Shown here: positions 50,183 to 59,550 of the stretch, in pieces
Layout: each line of letters starts with the position of its first letter
How positions within the stretch are numbered: the first letter of the stretch is position 1
Source: Bacteroidales bacterium
Lineage (GTDB): Bacteria; Bacteroidota; Bacteroidia; Bacteroidales; UBA932
Length of the DNA: 64,000 nt
Assembly: GCA_024693285.1 (NCBI GenBank)
Contig: JAILLE010000047.1
Coordinates: 62,001-126,000 of the forward strand
Reading direction: 5' to 3'
Position numbers and translations under genes: made by a program
The notes under the pieces: generated by a model
What the model was told of the DNA's origin: nothing
The model's database searches: none
What the model saw: only the letters and a program-made list of their open reading frames with translations

Positions 50183-51091
50183 TTACTTATCCAGAATGCC
50201 AAGACGCGTTATATCATTCGCCAAACTGTCTGTGAAAATAGAGGCCCCTCGAAAGTTAAGATGCAATCCGTCAGTAAAATATGATGAGTCCCTACTCAAC
50301 CGCATATTAGTGTAATCCAAAACGGGAAGTCCTCTAGCTGTGGAGACACTATCATAATAAGAGAACATTTGCTCCGGGTTCGGCATCCTATTGTAAGTGT
50401 CAATATGGATAGGAGAAAAAAACAGAACCGCTTTCGCGCCATCTTCCTCAATCAGATCAAGCAATTCTGAGAATGACGACTCAGTTGATCTATTCACAGA
50501 AAACAACAGTTTATTGCGAAGAACTCTTTTCCCGTCAAAAGGACGGTTCCGAGGACGGAACCCTTTAGCGTAAACTACCCGTGGACAGGATAGGTCGATA
50601 TCAAATTTACTAAATCTATACATCGGCAAGAATCTCTCTGGAATGGAAGGATTAATAATGGGGAAAAATAGCTTCCTGAAAAGCCTGTCGTGAAACCAAG
50701 GATAGAATTGAAAACGGTTCTCGTGAATGTCAGTATTTCGAAGAGAGGAATAATCAACGTTAATTAAAACCATCCTCGGCTTCTTATTCCTCTCTCTGAA
50801 TAGACTATAGACAGATTTCAAAAGATCGAAATGCGCTCCATCTATCCCGCCATTATATGATTTGATTCTTAAAACCGAATCCATAATCTCAGGGGACACG
50901 TGCCGGTTAGCCCTGCTGCTACCCAATACTATACAATCAGCGTCTACTCTACCCTTCATCCACGCTTCCCATTGCCCAATCGCGTTGACATTAATCCTTG
51001 ACTCCCTCGAGGACACATAGGCATCAACACCTGACATCGCGACATATCCGGTGGCGATAAAAAACAAAACCCTAGCCAAGAACTTACGCAT
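50183..51091 (-). CDS. Membrane-anchored SGNH-like protein, paralog 2
   Basis: IVLGSSRANRHVSPEIMDSVL and DGLHLNFRGASIFTDSLANDITRLG. Confidence 0.7.
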   Translation of the reverse strand: MRKFLARVLFFIATGYVAMSGVDAYVSSRESRINVNAIGQWEAWMKGRVDADCIVLGSSRANRHVSPEIMDSVLRIKSYNGGIDGAHFDLLKSVYSLFRERNKKPRMVLINVDYSSLRNTDIHENRFQFYPWFHDRLFRKLFFPIINPSIPERFLPMYRFSKFDIDLSCPRVVYAKGFRPRNRPFDGKRVLRNKLLFSVNRSTESSFSELLDLIEEDGAKAVLFFSPIHIDTYNRMPNPEQMFSYYDSVSTARGLPVLDYTNMRLSRDSSYFTDGLHLNFRGASIFTDSLANDITRLGILDK

Positions 51092-52163
51092 GTCGAATTG
51101 TAGTGAAATAATTACATGAGCAATGATCCGCCGCGCAGACCTCCGGAGCTGAAAGAAGCGCCGAGTCTATGTCCTTTATGCCTCCTAGGAAATGTTTCTT
51201 AACCGTAGAAGAAGAGCCTGACATCGCTGGACAACGCCAGATATCGCCATTGGATGAGATAGAAAAGCACTTCTGACCAGCGTCACAATAATACCCGTAA
51301 GGGGAAAAACGTCCGTCAAGGTCATCTAGAGCGATACCTAACTGTTGGATATTTTTATAACGTCTACGTCTGCCGCCATAGAAAGTAACAATCATTTTCC
51401 TCGACAAGCTCCTTGATTTTTTCAGGCGCCCGATTACACTATTTGACAAATCTGTCTTGTAGTTCCGGATTATTATCGGATTCACGTGTACAGCCGAATT
51501 ATGATAAACAGAACGGAAATCCTCTAACAAACGCCAACTATCGTCATTTAGAATAGGAATGCCTATAGTCATGAAAACATTCTCTTTCTTTATCAAACGG
51601 CTAGGGAAATGTAACATAGACACCAACTTAATCGCTAACAATCGATCTTGCCACCTTTTTCTTGACAAAAAAGAACTTAAGCTCGATACTTTTGACCTGA
51701 AAATATCCGGAGAAACGTAATTGATATAATAACTCGCGTGAATATTAAATGTCCTGTTCCTCTTGTTATTGAATAGCTCGCAAAGACTGGAAAAATAGTC
51801 AGAATCTCTTGACAGGTTTGTAGTTAAATAAATGATAATGTGGCCCTTGAAACAGCAATTCACGAAGCGGCCCAAAATCTCGCGGAAATCCTTAAGGATC
51901 GTGACCTCCCCGCCAATAAGATACAATTCTACCGCTGTCCGTCGGGACACCTTTGTCTCAATGTACCTGATAAGATTCTCAGTGATCTCATTCCTCTTAT
52001 CCCGACTTTCTTCTTTGGCCGCCAAAATATGAGTTTCTCTCGAGCCTTGAATGCAAAAATCACATTGATAATCGCATAATGATGTGACCTGCCACCTTAT
52101 GACTACAGAATTCATAAAGCGGCGAGGCAAATTCACTATCTTCTTGACTTGATCGCTCCTCAC
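51084..52163 (-). CDS. Radical SAM protein with SPASM-like C-terminal cysteines
   Basis: TSLCDYQCDFCIQGSRET (CxxxCxxC), LIGGEVTILKDF, C-terminal YYCDAGQKCFSISSNGDIWRCPAMSG...CAADHCSCNYF; GTG start. Confidence 0.85.
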   Translation of the reverse strand: MRSDQVKKIVNLPRRFMNSVVIRWQVTSLCDYQCDFCIQGSRETHILAAKEESRDKRNEITENLIRYIETKVSRRTAVELYLIGGEVTILKDFREILGRFVNCCFKGHIIIYLTTNLSRDSDYFSSLCELFNNKRNRTFNIHASYYINYVSPDIFRSKVSSLSSFLSRKRWQDRLLAIKLVSMLHFPSRLIKKENVFMTIGIPILNDDSWRLLEDFRSVYHNSAVHVNPIIIRNYKTDLSNSVIGRLKKSRSLSRKMIVTFYGGRRRRYKNIQQLGIALDDLDGRFSPYGYYCDAGQKCFSISSNGDIWRCPAMSGSSSTVKKHFLGGIKDIDSALLSAPEVCAADHCSCNYFTTIRHA

Positions 52164-52169
52164 ATCTTA

Positions 52170-52177
52170 CAAAGATA
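52170..52177 (-). promoter_or_regulatory. -7 element TATCTTTG upstream of radical SAM gene
   Basis: caaagata on + strand, 6 nt upstream of the GTG start at 52163. Confidence 0.45.
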
Positions 52178-52226
52178 AATATAATCTACCAATCACAGTC
52201 ATTACGATGACTTGGATTCGAAGAGG

Positions 52227-53273
52227 TTATTTCCAAAGTCGGCTTACCACACCGTAGAAGGAAATCCAAAGCTTGTTATCCCACAAGCTAAGCCACATCT
52301 TTAATCTGTACTTCCGGTATGCGGACTCTGTAATCAGAACACTCGTGAACGATGAGACAAAATCCGATACAATAGCGAGCATCCCGCCTCCTGAGCGCCA
52401 ACCCTTACGTCCCTCTCGTGTCAGAACGATAGATGATACCCGGCGAACAGAATCGTCTCCAATTATTATAGTTATGGAGTCAGAATCTCTCGCCTCCAAT
52501 TCAGAAGGAGAATACAGAAACACAAAAAGAGGATTGAAACACCGAACATCCTCATCCACTGCTCCTTCCCAGCCAGGCTCAATACCGGATCTTAGTCTCT
52601 TATATTCCCGCCGATTAAGTGAGAATGACCTTTGATAAAAGACACGTCCCGTTTCCGGCAAGACCTCGTGATTGTCACGCCATAAACATATTACAGCCAT
52701 GCCCTTCAAAATGCGCATACCCTCGAAAGCGGTCAAATCGGCAGTGTATTCCGACATCCAACGACTGACGAAAAAAGTATAATCAAAATCATAATCAATT
52801 CTTGTTGTGGAGGCGAACTCGCATATCCAGACGTCCTTTTTAAAGAACGCCAACGCCGCGACACGATGCGCCCCGTCTAAAATATGGTTGCCAGCTATGA
52901 CCGGTACCAGCGAACACGAGGGATCGAACTCCCCGGAAGAAAAAGTCTTGATCAGACTGTCAAACACTTCAAAATGTTTCGCGAAACTGAATTTCTCTTC
53001 TTCCTTCCCATATTCCTTCCCAAAGGGTACCAGGCATCTAAGACTCTCATAGTAAACTCTTTTAGCTTTAATTGGGGAAGTTTTGCGGTTGCGAATGTAA
53101 TAGTACTTCGCGAATAGGTCGAAACGAGTGGGGCTCATTAGAGTCTCAGCAGGGACTTTTTTTACTTCTCCATGAATATTGTCCAAGCCATATTTCCTGA
53201 TCCAAAAGGGATGGATCAGAGACATATATTCTTCCATAGGCTCTAAAGTAATCATTTTTAGTCGTTTACCCAA
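52227..53273 (-). CDS. ParB/sulfiredoxin-like domain protein of unknown function
   Basis: LVPVIAGNHILDGAHRVAALAFFKKDVWICEF resembles the ParB-N (I.DG.HR..A) motif; flanked by glycan genes. Confidence 0.55.
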   Translation of the reverse strand: MGKRLKMITLEPMEEYMSLIHPFWIRKYGLDNIHGEVKKVPAETLMSPTRFDLFAKYYYIRNRKTSPIKAKRVYYESLRCLVPFGKEYGKEEEKFSFAKHFEVFDSLIKTFSSGEFDPSCSLVPVIAGNHILDGAHRVAALAFFKKDVWICEFASTTRIDYDFDYTFFVSRWMSEYTADLTAFEGMRILKGMAVICLWRDNHEVLPETGRVFYQRSFSLNRREYKRLRSGIEPGWEGAVDEDVRCFNPLFVFLYSPSELEARDSDSITIIIGDDSVRRVSSIVLTREGRKGWRSGGGMLAIVSDFVSSFTSVLITESAYRKYRLKMWLSLWDNKLWISFYGVVSRLWK

Positions 53274-54072
53274 CTATTTGCAAATGAAGCCTAATGCCTT
53301 AATATCATTCGCGAGCGAATCTGAGAATATTCTAGCACCCTTCAAATTGAGATGAACCGAATCCAAGAAAAGAGACTCATCCTCACATAGAGACATCTCA
53401 GTGTAGTCTAATAATGGAATAGCATATTCTTCCGCGACTCCTCTGAAATAATCTCGAAAGCTATCGTATGACTCGGAAGTATAACTGGAACTTTCAAACA
53501 TTGGCGCGATAACAAGGACAAGCCTAATCCCTTCCGCGGAAACATTAGATAGAAAAGAACGAATCCGATCCCCTAGGCTTTTGAAGGGCCCCATGATACC
53601 GGAACCAAGGGAAAGACAATTCAAGAGCACGACATGGTTCTAGCGAAAAAAAATCTTTCAAGAATTGAGTATTCCACATCCAAGGGAGAAACTGTTCCCT
53701 ATCGAACTTCGCCATAGATGCGAAGAAGATATTATCGACAAATTGAACAGCAACAGCCGGTTTCTTGTCATGGCTCATGTACATATCGTACCTGAGCTTT
53801 TGAATCGTGAAGTGATTCCCCAAAACACCTCCTGAAAAAGACCGTAGACCGGTTATGCTGTCAATAACAGGAGGGTAACAATCTGTGTTTACCCTTGAAT
53901 CTCCGGATATCAATATATCCGCGGAGGCTTCCCCCTTCATCACATCCCGCCATATCTCTGGATTGGGTTCCCGGACATCGCGAAAAACTCTCGAGATAAT
54001 GAAATCCGCGGCAAAAAGAACAACGAGTGATAACAGAATGAAAGACCCGAGCTTCTTTAGAAATAGATTCAT
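53274..54072 (-). pseudogene. SGNH-like paralog 3, disrupted by frameshift and probable internal deletion
   Basis: N-terminal half in 53545..54072 (ILISGDSRVNTDCYPPVIDSI...), C-terminal half in another frame 53274..53630 (DSVHLNLKGARIFSDSLANDIKALG); combined length shorter than the two intact paralogs. Confidence 0.7.
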
Positions 54073-54093
54073 TAATGTAACTTATATGATAGC

Positions 54094-55068
54094 TTACCTG
54101 TCGCGGAATCTGGAGCGGAAAAATGAGACCGAAATATTAGGATTGAACCTGGACTTGAATTCATCATAGTCCTTACAAGAGATAACCGCCTCCATCAAGA
54201 ACAGATCGACCGGAGCGTATAGTTCCGGGTGACGACGCGCTTCCTCGCCAATACGCCCGAAGAAAGCCTTGGCGAAATCAAACTTCTCATAACTGTCGAG
54301 AATCACCATGCCACCATAGAATAGCCGCAAACCCTCCGTTGGCAGGCCACGGGACTGCCTCTCATCATACAAAGCCTTGAAACTGACTATATTATAATAG
54401 GATAAGTCCCTTTGGTGAAGAAGCGACTCTTTACGCTGGAGATAGTGATAGAAAGGTCCCCGGAAAACAAATCCCTTATCATGGAACGATCCGGCCAGTC
54501 CAGTGAAGAAGATGTCCTCAGTCCCGTTCCTGACAAATGGAGGAGGAAAATGAATCCCGTTCTTTTCCAAAAACTCCCGACGGTACAAACGAGCCCAAAC
54601 CACCGGGGGGAACATATTCTGTATCACAGTGGAGGGATAATAATCCGGCTCATCCCCGACAAAGCCGAAACGGCTACTGACGGATTTCTTACCGCTTTCG
54701 GGAAATTCCTCGAAATAATTCGAGTTGATGACAATATCTTCTCCATGTATTTCAGCCATACGCCACATAACCTCAAGATAGTCAGGGTCAAGCCAATCGT
54801 CTGAATCAAGGAAATAGACATAATCCCCTCTCGCCGTTTCAAGACCGGCATTCCTGGCCGCTGAGACTCCATGGTTCTGAGGAAAAACTATGACCTTTAG
54901 TCTCGGATCCACGATTGACTCAACAATCTCTCCGGAATTATCCGAAGAGCAGTCATCAACGCAGATAACCTCCACGTTTTCAATGGTTTGGGCAAGTGCG
55001 GACTCCACACATCTTTTTATAAACGGGGCCGCGTTATAGATAGGTATGACAATTGAGATCAAACACAT
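54094..55068 (-). CDS. Glycosyltransferase family 2 (paralog A)
   Basis: MCLISIVIPIYNAAPFIKRCVESALAQTIENVEVICVDDCSSDNS..YVYFLDSDDWLDPDYLEVM. Confidence 0.93.
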   Translation of the reverse strand: MCLISIVIPIYNAAPFIKRCVESALAQTIENVEVICVDDCSSDNSGEIVESIVDPRLKVIVFPQNHGVSAARNAGLETARGDYVYFLDSDDWLDPDYLEVMWRMAEIHGEDIVINSNYFEEFPESGKKSVSSRFGFVGDEPDYYPSTVIQNMFPPVVWARLYRREFLEKNGIHFPPPFVRNGTEDIFFTGLAGSFHDKGFVFRGPFYHYLQRKESLLHQRDLSYYNIVSFKALYDERQSRGLPTEGLRLFYGGMVILDSYEKFDFAKAFFGRIGEEARRHPELYAPVDLFLMEAVISCKDYDEFKSRFNPNISVSFFRSRFRDR

Positions 55069-55079
55069 ATTATTCTTAT

Positions 55080-56051
55080 CTAACGCTTGTCGGCAAGACT
55101 TCTGAGATACAGCGCAAAAAGTCCAGGGAACATTTTAATCGCGACAACTTTCAATTTCTCTGTTATTGATATAGATGGATGAAAGAAATACTCTAATTTA
55201 TATTTTTTGGATAAGGAATCTCTAGTCTCCAGATAAGCCTCTTTCTCAGATAAAGATAATGGCCATTCATCGATGAAATACGACGATGTCCTCAAACGCC
55301 TGAACAATCTCGAGAGAACTAATCCTCGAGCCTTTTTCCTCTCCTTCGGCACATCCTCCAGCAAGAGAGACAACACCGTGACAGATTGAGGAGGTCCAAT
55401 GTAAGAGAAGTCCTTGCTTAAACTTAACGGCCGGTCATAATAAATATAAAGAGGCTCGTTCAAATAAATAAGGGAATGAAGCCTGAGGTACAATTGTCCA
55501 CAAAACAGGAAATCCTCCTGCTTTATATCCTGAAATCTCAAGTGGGAAAACAATCGCTTAGAAATTAACTTGTTCCAACAAGTAAAACAAATAAAATCAC
55601 TATCTATAAGCAAACGAGCCAAGAAATCGTCACTAGAAAAGACCTCTGGCACCGCCCCGGCGACCATGCAGCTATCTATCTCCTTATCTTTCTTCACAAG
55701 AGTATACCCGGAAGCGGCGACGTCGTGCTCCCCTTGTTTTATCGCTGAGTAAAGATGATCCAACGCCTCTGGCCGGATCTCATCATCGCCATCAACGAAG
55801 TAAACATAATCACCCTCCGCGAGATCAAGACCCTGATTCCTAGCCGAGGATACTCCTCGATTCTGTTGATGTACCACACGGAATCTTTTATCTAAACCGG
55901 CATACTCATCACAGATCCGCCCCGAGGAGTCGGTGGATCCGTCATCCACCAAAATAGCCTCGAAGTCGTTGTATGTCTGAGCCTTAACGCTATCTAAACA
56001 CTTTCGCAAGCATTGCTCGGCATTGAAAACAGGTATTATAACAGATATCAT
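55080..56051 (-). CDS. Glycosyltransferase family 2
   Basis: MISVIIPVFNAEQCLRKCLDSVKAQTYNDFEAILVDDGSTDSSGRICDEYA..YVYFVDGDDEI. Confidence 0.93.
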   Translation of the reverse strand: MISVIIPVFNAEQCLRKCLDSVKAQTYNDFEAILVDDGSTDSSGRICDEYAGLDKRFRVVHQQNRGVSSARNQGLDLAEGDYVYFVDGDDEIRPEALDHLYSAIKQGEHDVAASGYTLVKKDKEIDSCMVAGAVPEVFSSDDFLARLLIDSDFICFTCWNKLISKRLFSHLRFQDIKQEDFLFCGQLYLRLHSLIYLNEPLYIYYDRPLSLSKDFSYIGPPQSVTVLSLLLEDVPKERKKARGLVLSRLFRRLRTSSYFIDEWPLSLSEKEAYLETRDSLSKKYKLEYFFHPSISITEKLKVVAIKMFPGLFALYLRSLADKR

Positions 56052-56116
56052 TAGACTTGTACCTTAAAAAAGCCGGAAAACCGATAAACGAACACTTTAG
56101 CCTTATAGACCGAACT

Positions 56117-57718
56117 TTAATCCGCCGATAGAGAGGAATGGAACTCCTTTGATTCCATTATTATCATATTATCGGATAATTTAACGACTAGTTTGTCGCC
56201 AATCATGTCCGCGAACCCGGGGGATGGGAAAGCCGGCATTTCGGCGACCTCCGGCATCTTACTGAAATAAACCGCGGTATCCCTTCCGGCGACATTTATC
56301 GGATAACCAAGATAATACTTGAAATAATCGCTTAAGGTTTCAAGATAAGTCACGCTGAAATTCACATAATCCCCTATGACATGGCGAGCGTTGTACCCTT
56401 CTCTATTCTGCTTGACTTCAGACTTGTCCAGATTACCGACAAAAACGACCTCCGTTTTCCCAGGCTCATATCCCTCAACTTGCTCGATCTTGTCAATAAT
56501 TCTGGTCATAACTGATAGTGTGGCCTGTTCCTCAAGACTCTTTCTCACATGCACCTGGTTGGCATAGACCACATTATTCCAAACAAGCAAAATGAGAAGA
56601 GTTGTCATCGCTACACTGATAATCTTGTCGAGACGAGGATGCCTTACTTTAGAGTTCTCCGCCATACCTATCTCCAACGACATTACCACCCCGGCGAACA
56701 AGACAATAAATGAAAAATACATCAACGTATGTCTTACCCCTCCCGTAAGGATATACACGAAATTCGCGGCGAGCGGTAATAAGAGCATCATTAAAGCGGC
56801 CCAGGCCCTACTGGAAATGGAGCGTATCTTTATGGAAAGAAAATAGAAAGAACCGGCAGCGAGAAGGAAATGAACAATGCCGATAAAAAAGCTGTTCATA
56901 CCTTCTGGCCGTAACACATATTTTAAGAATATAAAATAAGCCCCCTTGATCAATCCTGGAATAGTCTGCAAAGAAATGGAACCGATCCTACCGACACTAT
57001 TATACGCGCCGTATGATGGCAACTGTGAAATTCCCGACCCAAAGACTATCCTGACGTAAACAACCCATCCGACATAATACAGCAACGCTCCACAAACGAA
57101 ACATAACACCGTGTAGGCGCCATTTTTCCATAAGACTCCGGATGTTCCTTTATCAGCGAGATCCTTGGTCAGCCGCAGGATCGCTAGCACAAGAAACACC
57201 TGAGCGTAAGCTTGATATAAAGCTATAGATATAGCTAAAGAAACAACCGCGGCGGGCATCAGATATTTCCTTCGGTCAAATATAAGACATACCGAAAGCA
57301 CACTGAATAGCAAACTAAGCATTTGAATATCAGCGGCTGGCATATATGTCGAATATAAGGATGTCAACACCTGGCAAGTAGCGAATAACCCCGAGACAAG
57401 TACAATACTCAATGTCCTTTTAATATCAAGCAACCTCACCGTGAGCGCCACAGATAAAGACAGGAACAATACTGACAAAAAAGCGACCAGGAGTGGCGCG
57501 ACAATTTTTCCCCTGAGCAACAGATAAACTGGAATCAAGAAGCGTCCCAAAGATGCCTGCCAGTTCCCGTCAAGTTGAAAAACCTTAAGCGAATCATGAT
57601 TGAAGGCCACGTTAAACCAGCTGAATCCGTGAGCCAAAAAAGAGAAAAAAACTGTCCACAGAATGACCTTAGCCACTCTTTTATCTTGAGAGAAAGACTG
57701 AATACTATAACTTCTCAT
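56117..57718 (-). CDS. GtrII-like (Glucos_trans_II) polytopic membrane glycosyltransferase
   Basis: Multi-TM protein with NHDSLKVFQLDGNWQASLGRFLIPVYLLLRG early motif. Confidence 0.7.
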   Translation of the reverse strand: MRSYSIQSFSQDKRVAKVILWTVFFSFLAHGFSWFNVAFNHDSLKVFQLDGNWQASLGRFLIPVYLLLRGKIVAPLLVAFLSVLFLSLSVALTVRLLDIKRTLSIVLVSGLFATCQVLTSLYSTYMPAADIQMLSLLFSVLSVCLIFDRRKYLMPAAVVSLAISIALYQAYAQVFLVLAILRLTKDLADKGTSGVLWKNGAYTVLCFVCGALLYYVGWVVYVRIVFGSGISQLPSYGAYNSVGRIGSISLQTIPGLIKGAYFIFLKYVLRPEGMNSFFIGIVHFLLAAGSFYFLSIKIRSISSRAWAALMMLLLPLAANFVYILTGGVRHTLMYFSFIVLFAGVVMSLEIGMAENSKVRHPRLDKIISVAMTTLLILLVWNNVVYANQVHVRKSLEEQATLSVMTRIIDKIEQVEGYEPGKTEVVFVGNLDKSEVKQNREGYNARHVIGDYVNFSVTYLETLSDYFKYYLGYPINVAGRDTAVYFSKMPEVAEMPAFPSPGFADMIGDKLVVKLSDNMIIMESKEFHSSLSAD

Positions 57719-58644
57719 TCGCGTCCAAGCCTTTTATTAAGAAAAGAAATACTCAAATTTGGATTGTATGCTTTACAGAAAGCGTCATACGTCTCACACG
57801 AAAGGACAGCCTCAAAGCAAAACATATCGAAGGGGACATAGAGATCAGGTTCCCTTTTTACGCCCGACTCGATTTCCTTAAAGAAAGAACGGGTGAAATC
57901 AAATCTATCGGCGGAATTCAATAATATATGCCCGGCATAGAACAATTTGAATCCTTCGGTAGATATTCCTCTCCTTCTCATCTCGTCATATAATAGTTTC
58001 GAGGCCCGGATATTGTCAAAGGTGTTCCGTGTTGATAAAGAACCGACCCTTATGGTATGATGATAAGCCGGGCCAGGGACCACAAAGGTATAATCTGTAA
58101 GAGACTCAGCCAGTTTAGTGAAAAAGTAATCCTCAGAAGCGCTCAACTCCTCTGGAAAGACTAAACTATTATCAATCAAATACTTTCTTCTGTATAAACG
58201 GGTCCATACCGAAGGATATGCATATGTCGCTACGAGCCTTGACGGGTAACGAGTCGGCTTAGAGCAAGAGATTCCCCGCATACTGGGCTCCACATTTGGA
58301 TTCAACACTATCTCAACCTTCCCGGATCTCGCGTAAGATACCATGGTCTCAAGGTAACCCGGCTCAATCCAATCGTCGGAATCAAGAAAATAGACATACT
58401 CTCCTCTAGCAGCCCTTAATCCGGCATTCCTTGTAGAGGATACACCCTGATTCTGAGAAAAACCAATAACCCTCATTCTCGGATCCACGATTGACTCGAC
58501 AATCTCTCTCGAATTATCAGTAGAGCAGTCATCAACGCATATTACCTCCACATCATCAAGAGTTTGAGTAAGAGCGGACTCGACACATTCCCGTATATAT
58601 TGAGCCGCGTTATAAAAAGGAATGACGATAGAGATCAAACACAT
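57715..58644 (-). CDS. Glycosyltransferase family 2 (paralog B)
   Basis: MCLISIVIPFYNAAQYIRECVESALTQTLDDVEVICVDDCSTDNS; clearly paralogous to 54094..55068 along its length. Confidence 0.93.
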   Translation of the reverse strand: MCLISIVIPFYNAAQYIRECVESALTQTLDDVEVICVDDCSTDNSREIVESIVDPRMRVIGFSQNQGVSSTRNAGLRAARGEYVYFLDSDDWIEPGYLETMVSYARSGKVEIVLNPNVEPSMRGISCSKPTRYPSRLVATYAYPSVWTRLYRRKYLIDNSLVFPEELSASEDYFFTKLAESLTDYTFVVPGPAYHHTIRVGSLSTRNTFDNIRASKLLYDEMRRRGISTEGFKLFYAGHILLNSADRFDFTRSFFKEIESGVKREPDLYVPFDMFCFEAVLSCETYDAFCKAYNPNLSISFLNKRLGRE

Positions 58645-58677
58645 AAAATATACCCCGTTTGCCTATAATACTGACAT

Positions 58678-59550
58678 TTACTTGAGAAGACCTAAAATAC
58701 CAGATAGTAACCGCGACCTCAACAAATGGAGCCATGACGACATCACAAATCCGAAATGACATCCACTACCAAGCGAGGCGTTAATCCTGAAAGCTTCCTT
58801 ACGATAAATCAAACTCCTGGCTCCTTTAAGACTGAAATGCACGAAATAGCAATCCGGCCCCAGAATCTCCTCTGCCCCTTTCCAGATATATTCCACCAAT
58901 CCTTTACGGATATCCATCTTCAACATCTCGGACTCGGGAAAGAAACAGAAGATTTTCCACCAATCCTCCGGGGGAGGATATCCGAAAACCGAACAAGCCA
59001 ACGGGAATATGTTATCATCGCTCGGATAAGGGTCCCCTGGTTTCTGGAAGAGCTCGAAATGATCCAGTATATATTGACTGAATCTCAGGAAATCTACCAG
59101 TTCCCGCGTTTTTCTTATATAATACATCCCACCCTGACAAGTGCAGTAGAACCGCATTCTGTCCCTTATGCTCACAGAACGTTCTTTCTCTATTCTTCCG
59201 TATTCAGAGTCAGGTGAGTGTATCTTTCCGAATATTCCGAAAGGAGGAGCGTCTTTCACAATCTTCCATAATCCACCTAAATCGCGACATACCAGTGAGT
59301 CAGAATCTATGAATAGATTCTCATCATATGGAGATAGATCAACAAGTCTTAACTTATCCAAGAAGGAGAACGACGGGGTATCCAGAATAACCACATCGTC
59401 AAAATCCTTGGTATAGCTGTTTTCTCTGTCGCAAATAATGGCGAAAGGAAATGGATTCGAATTATGAATCTTATACGAGGCCAGTAAGTTACGGGCAAGG
59501 ATATAATACTCCTCCTTGCCGGTGGCCATGGTCACAAACCCTTTTGTCAT
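58678..59550 (-). CDS. GT-A-fold nucleotide-sugar transferase-like protein (GT8-like)
   Basis: FVTMATGKEEYYILARNLLASYKIHNSNPFPFAIICD..LVDLSPYDENLFIDSDSLVCRDL (DxD). Confidence 0.7.
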   Translation of the reverse strand: MTKGFVTMATGKEEYYILARNLLASYKIHNSNPFPFAIICDRENSYTKDFDDVVILDTPSFSFLDKLRLVDLSPYDENLFIDSDSLVCRDLGGLWKIVKDAPPFGIFGKIHSPDSEYGRIEKERSVSIRDRMRFYCTCQGGMYYIRKTRELVDFLRFSQYILDHFELFQKPGDPYPSDDNIFPLACSVFGYPPPEDWWKIFCFFPESEMLKMDIRKGLVEYIWKGAEEILGPDCYFVHFSLKGARSLIYRKEAFRINASLGSGCHFGFVMSSWLHLLRSRLLSGILGLLK

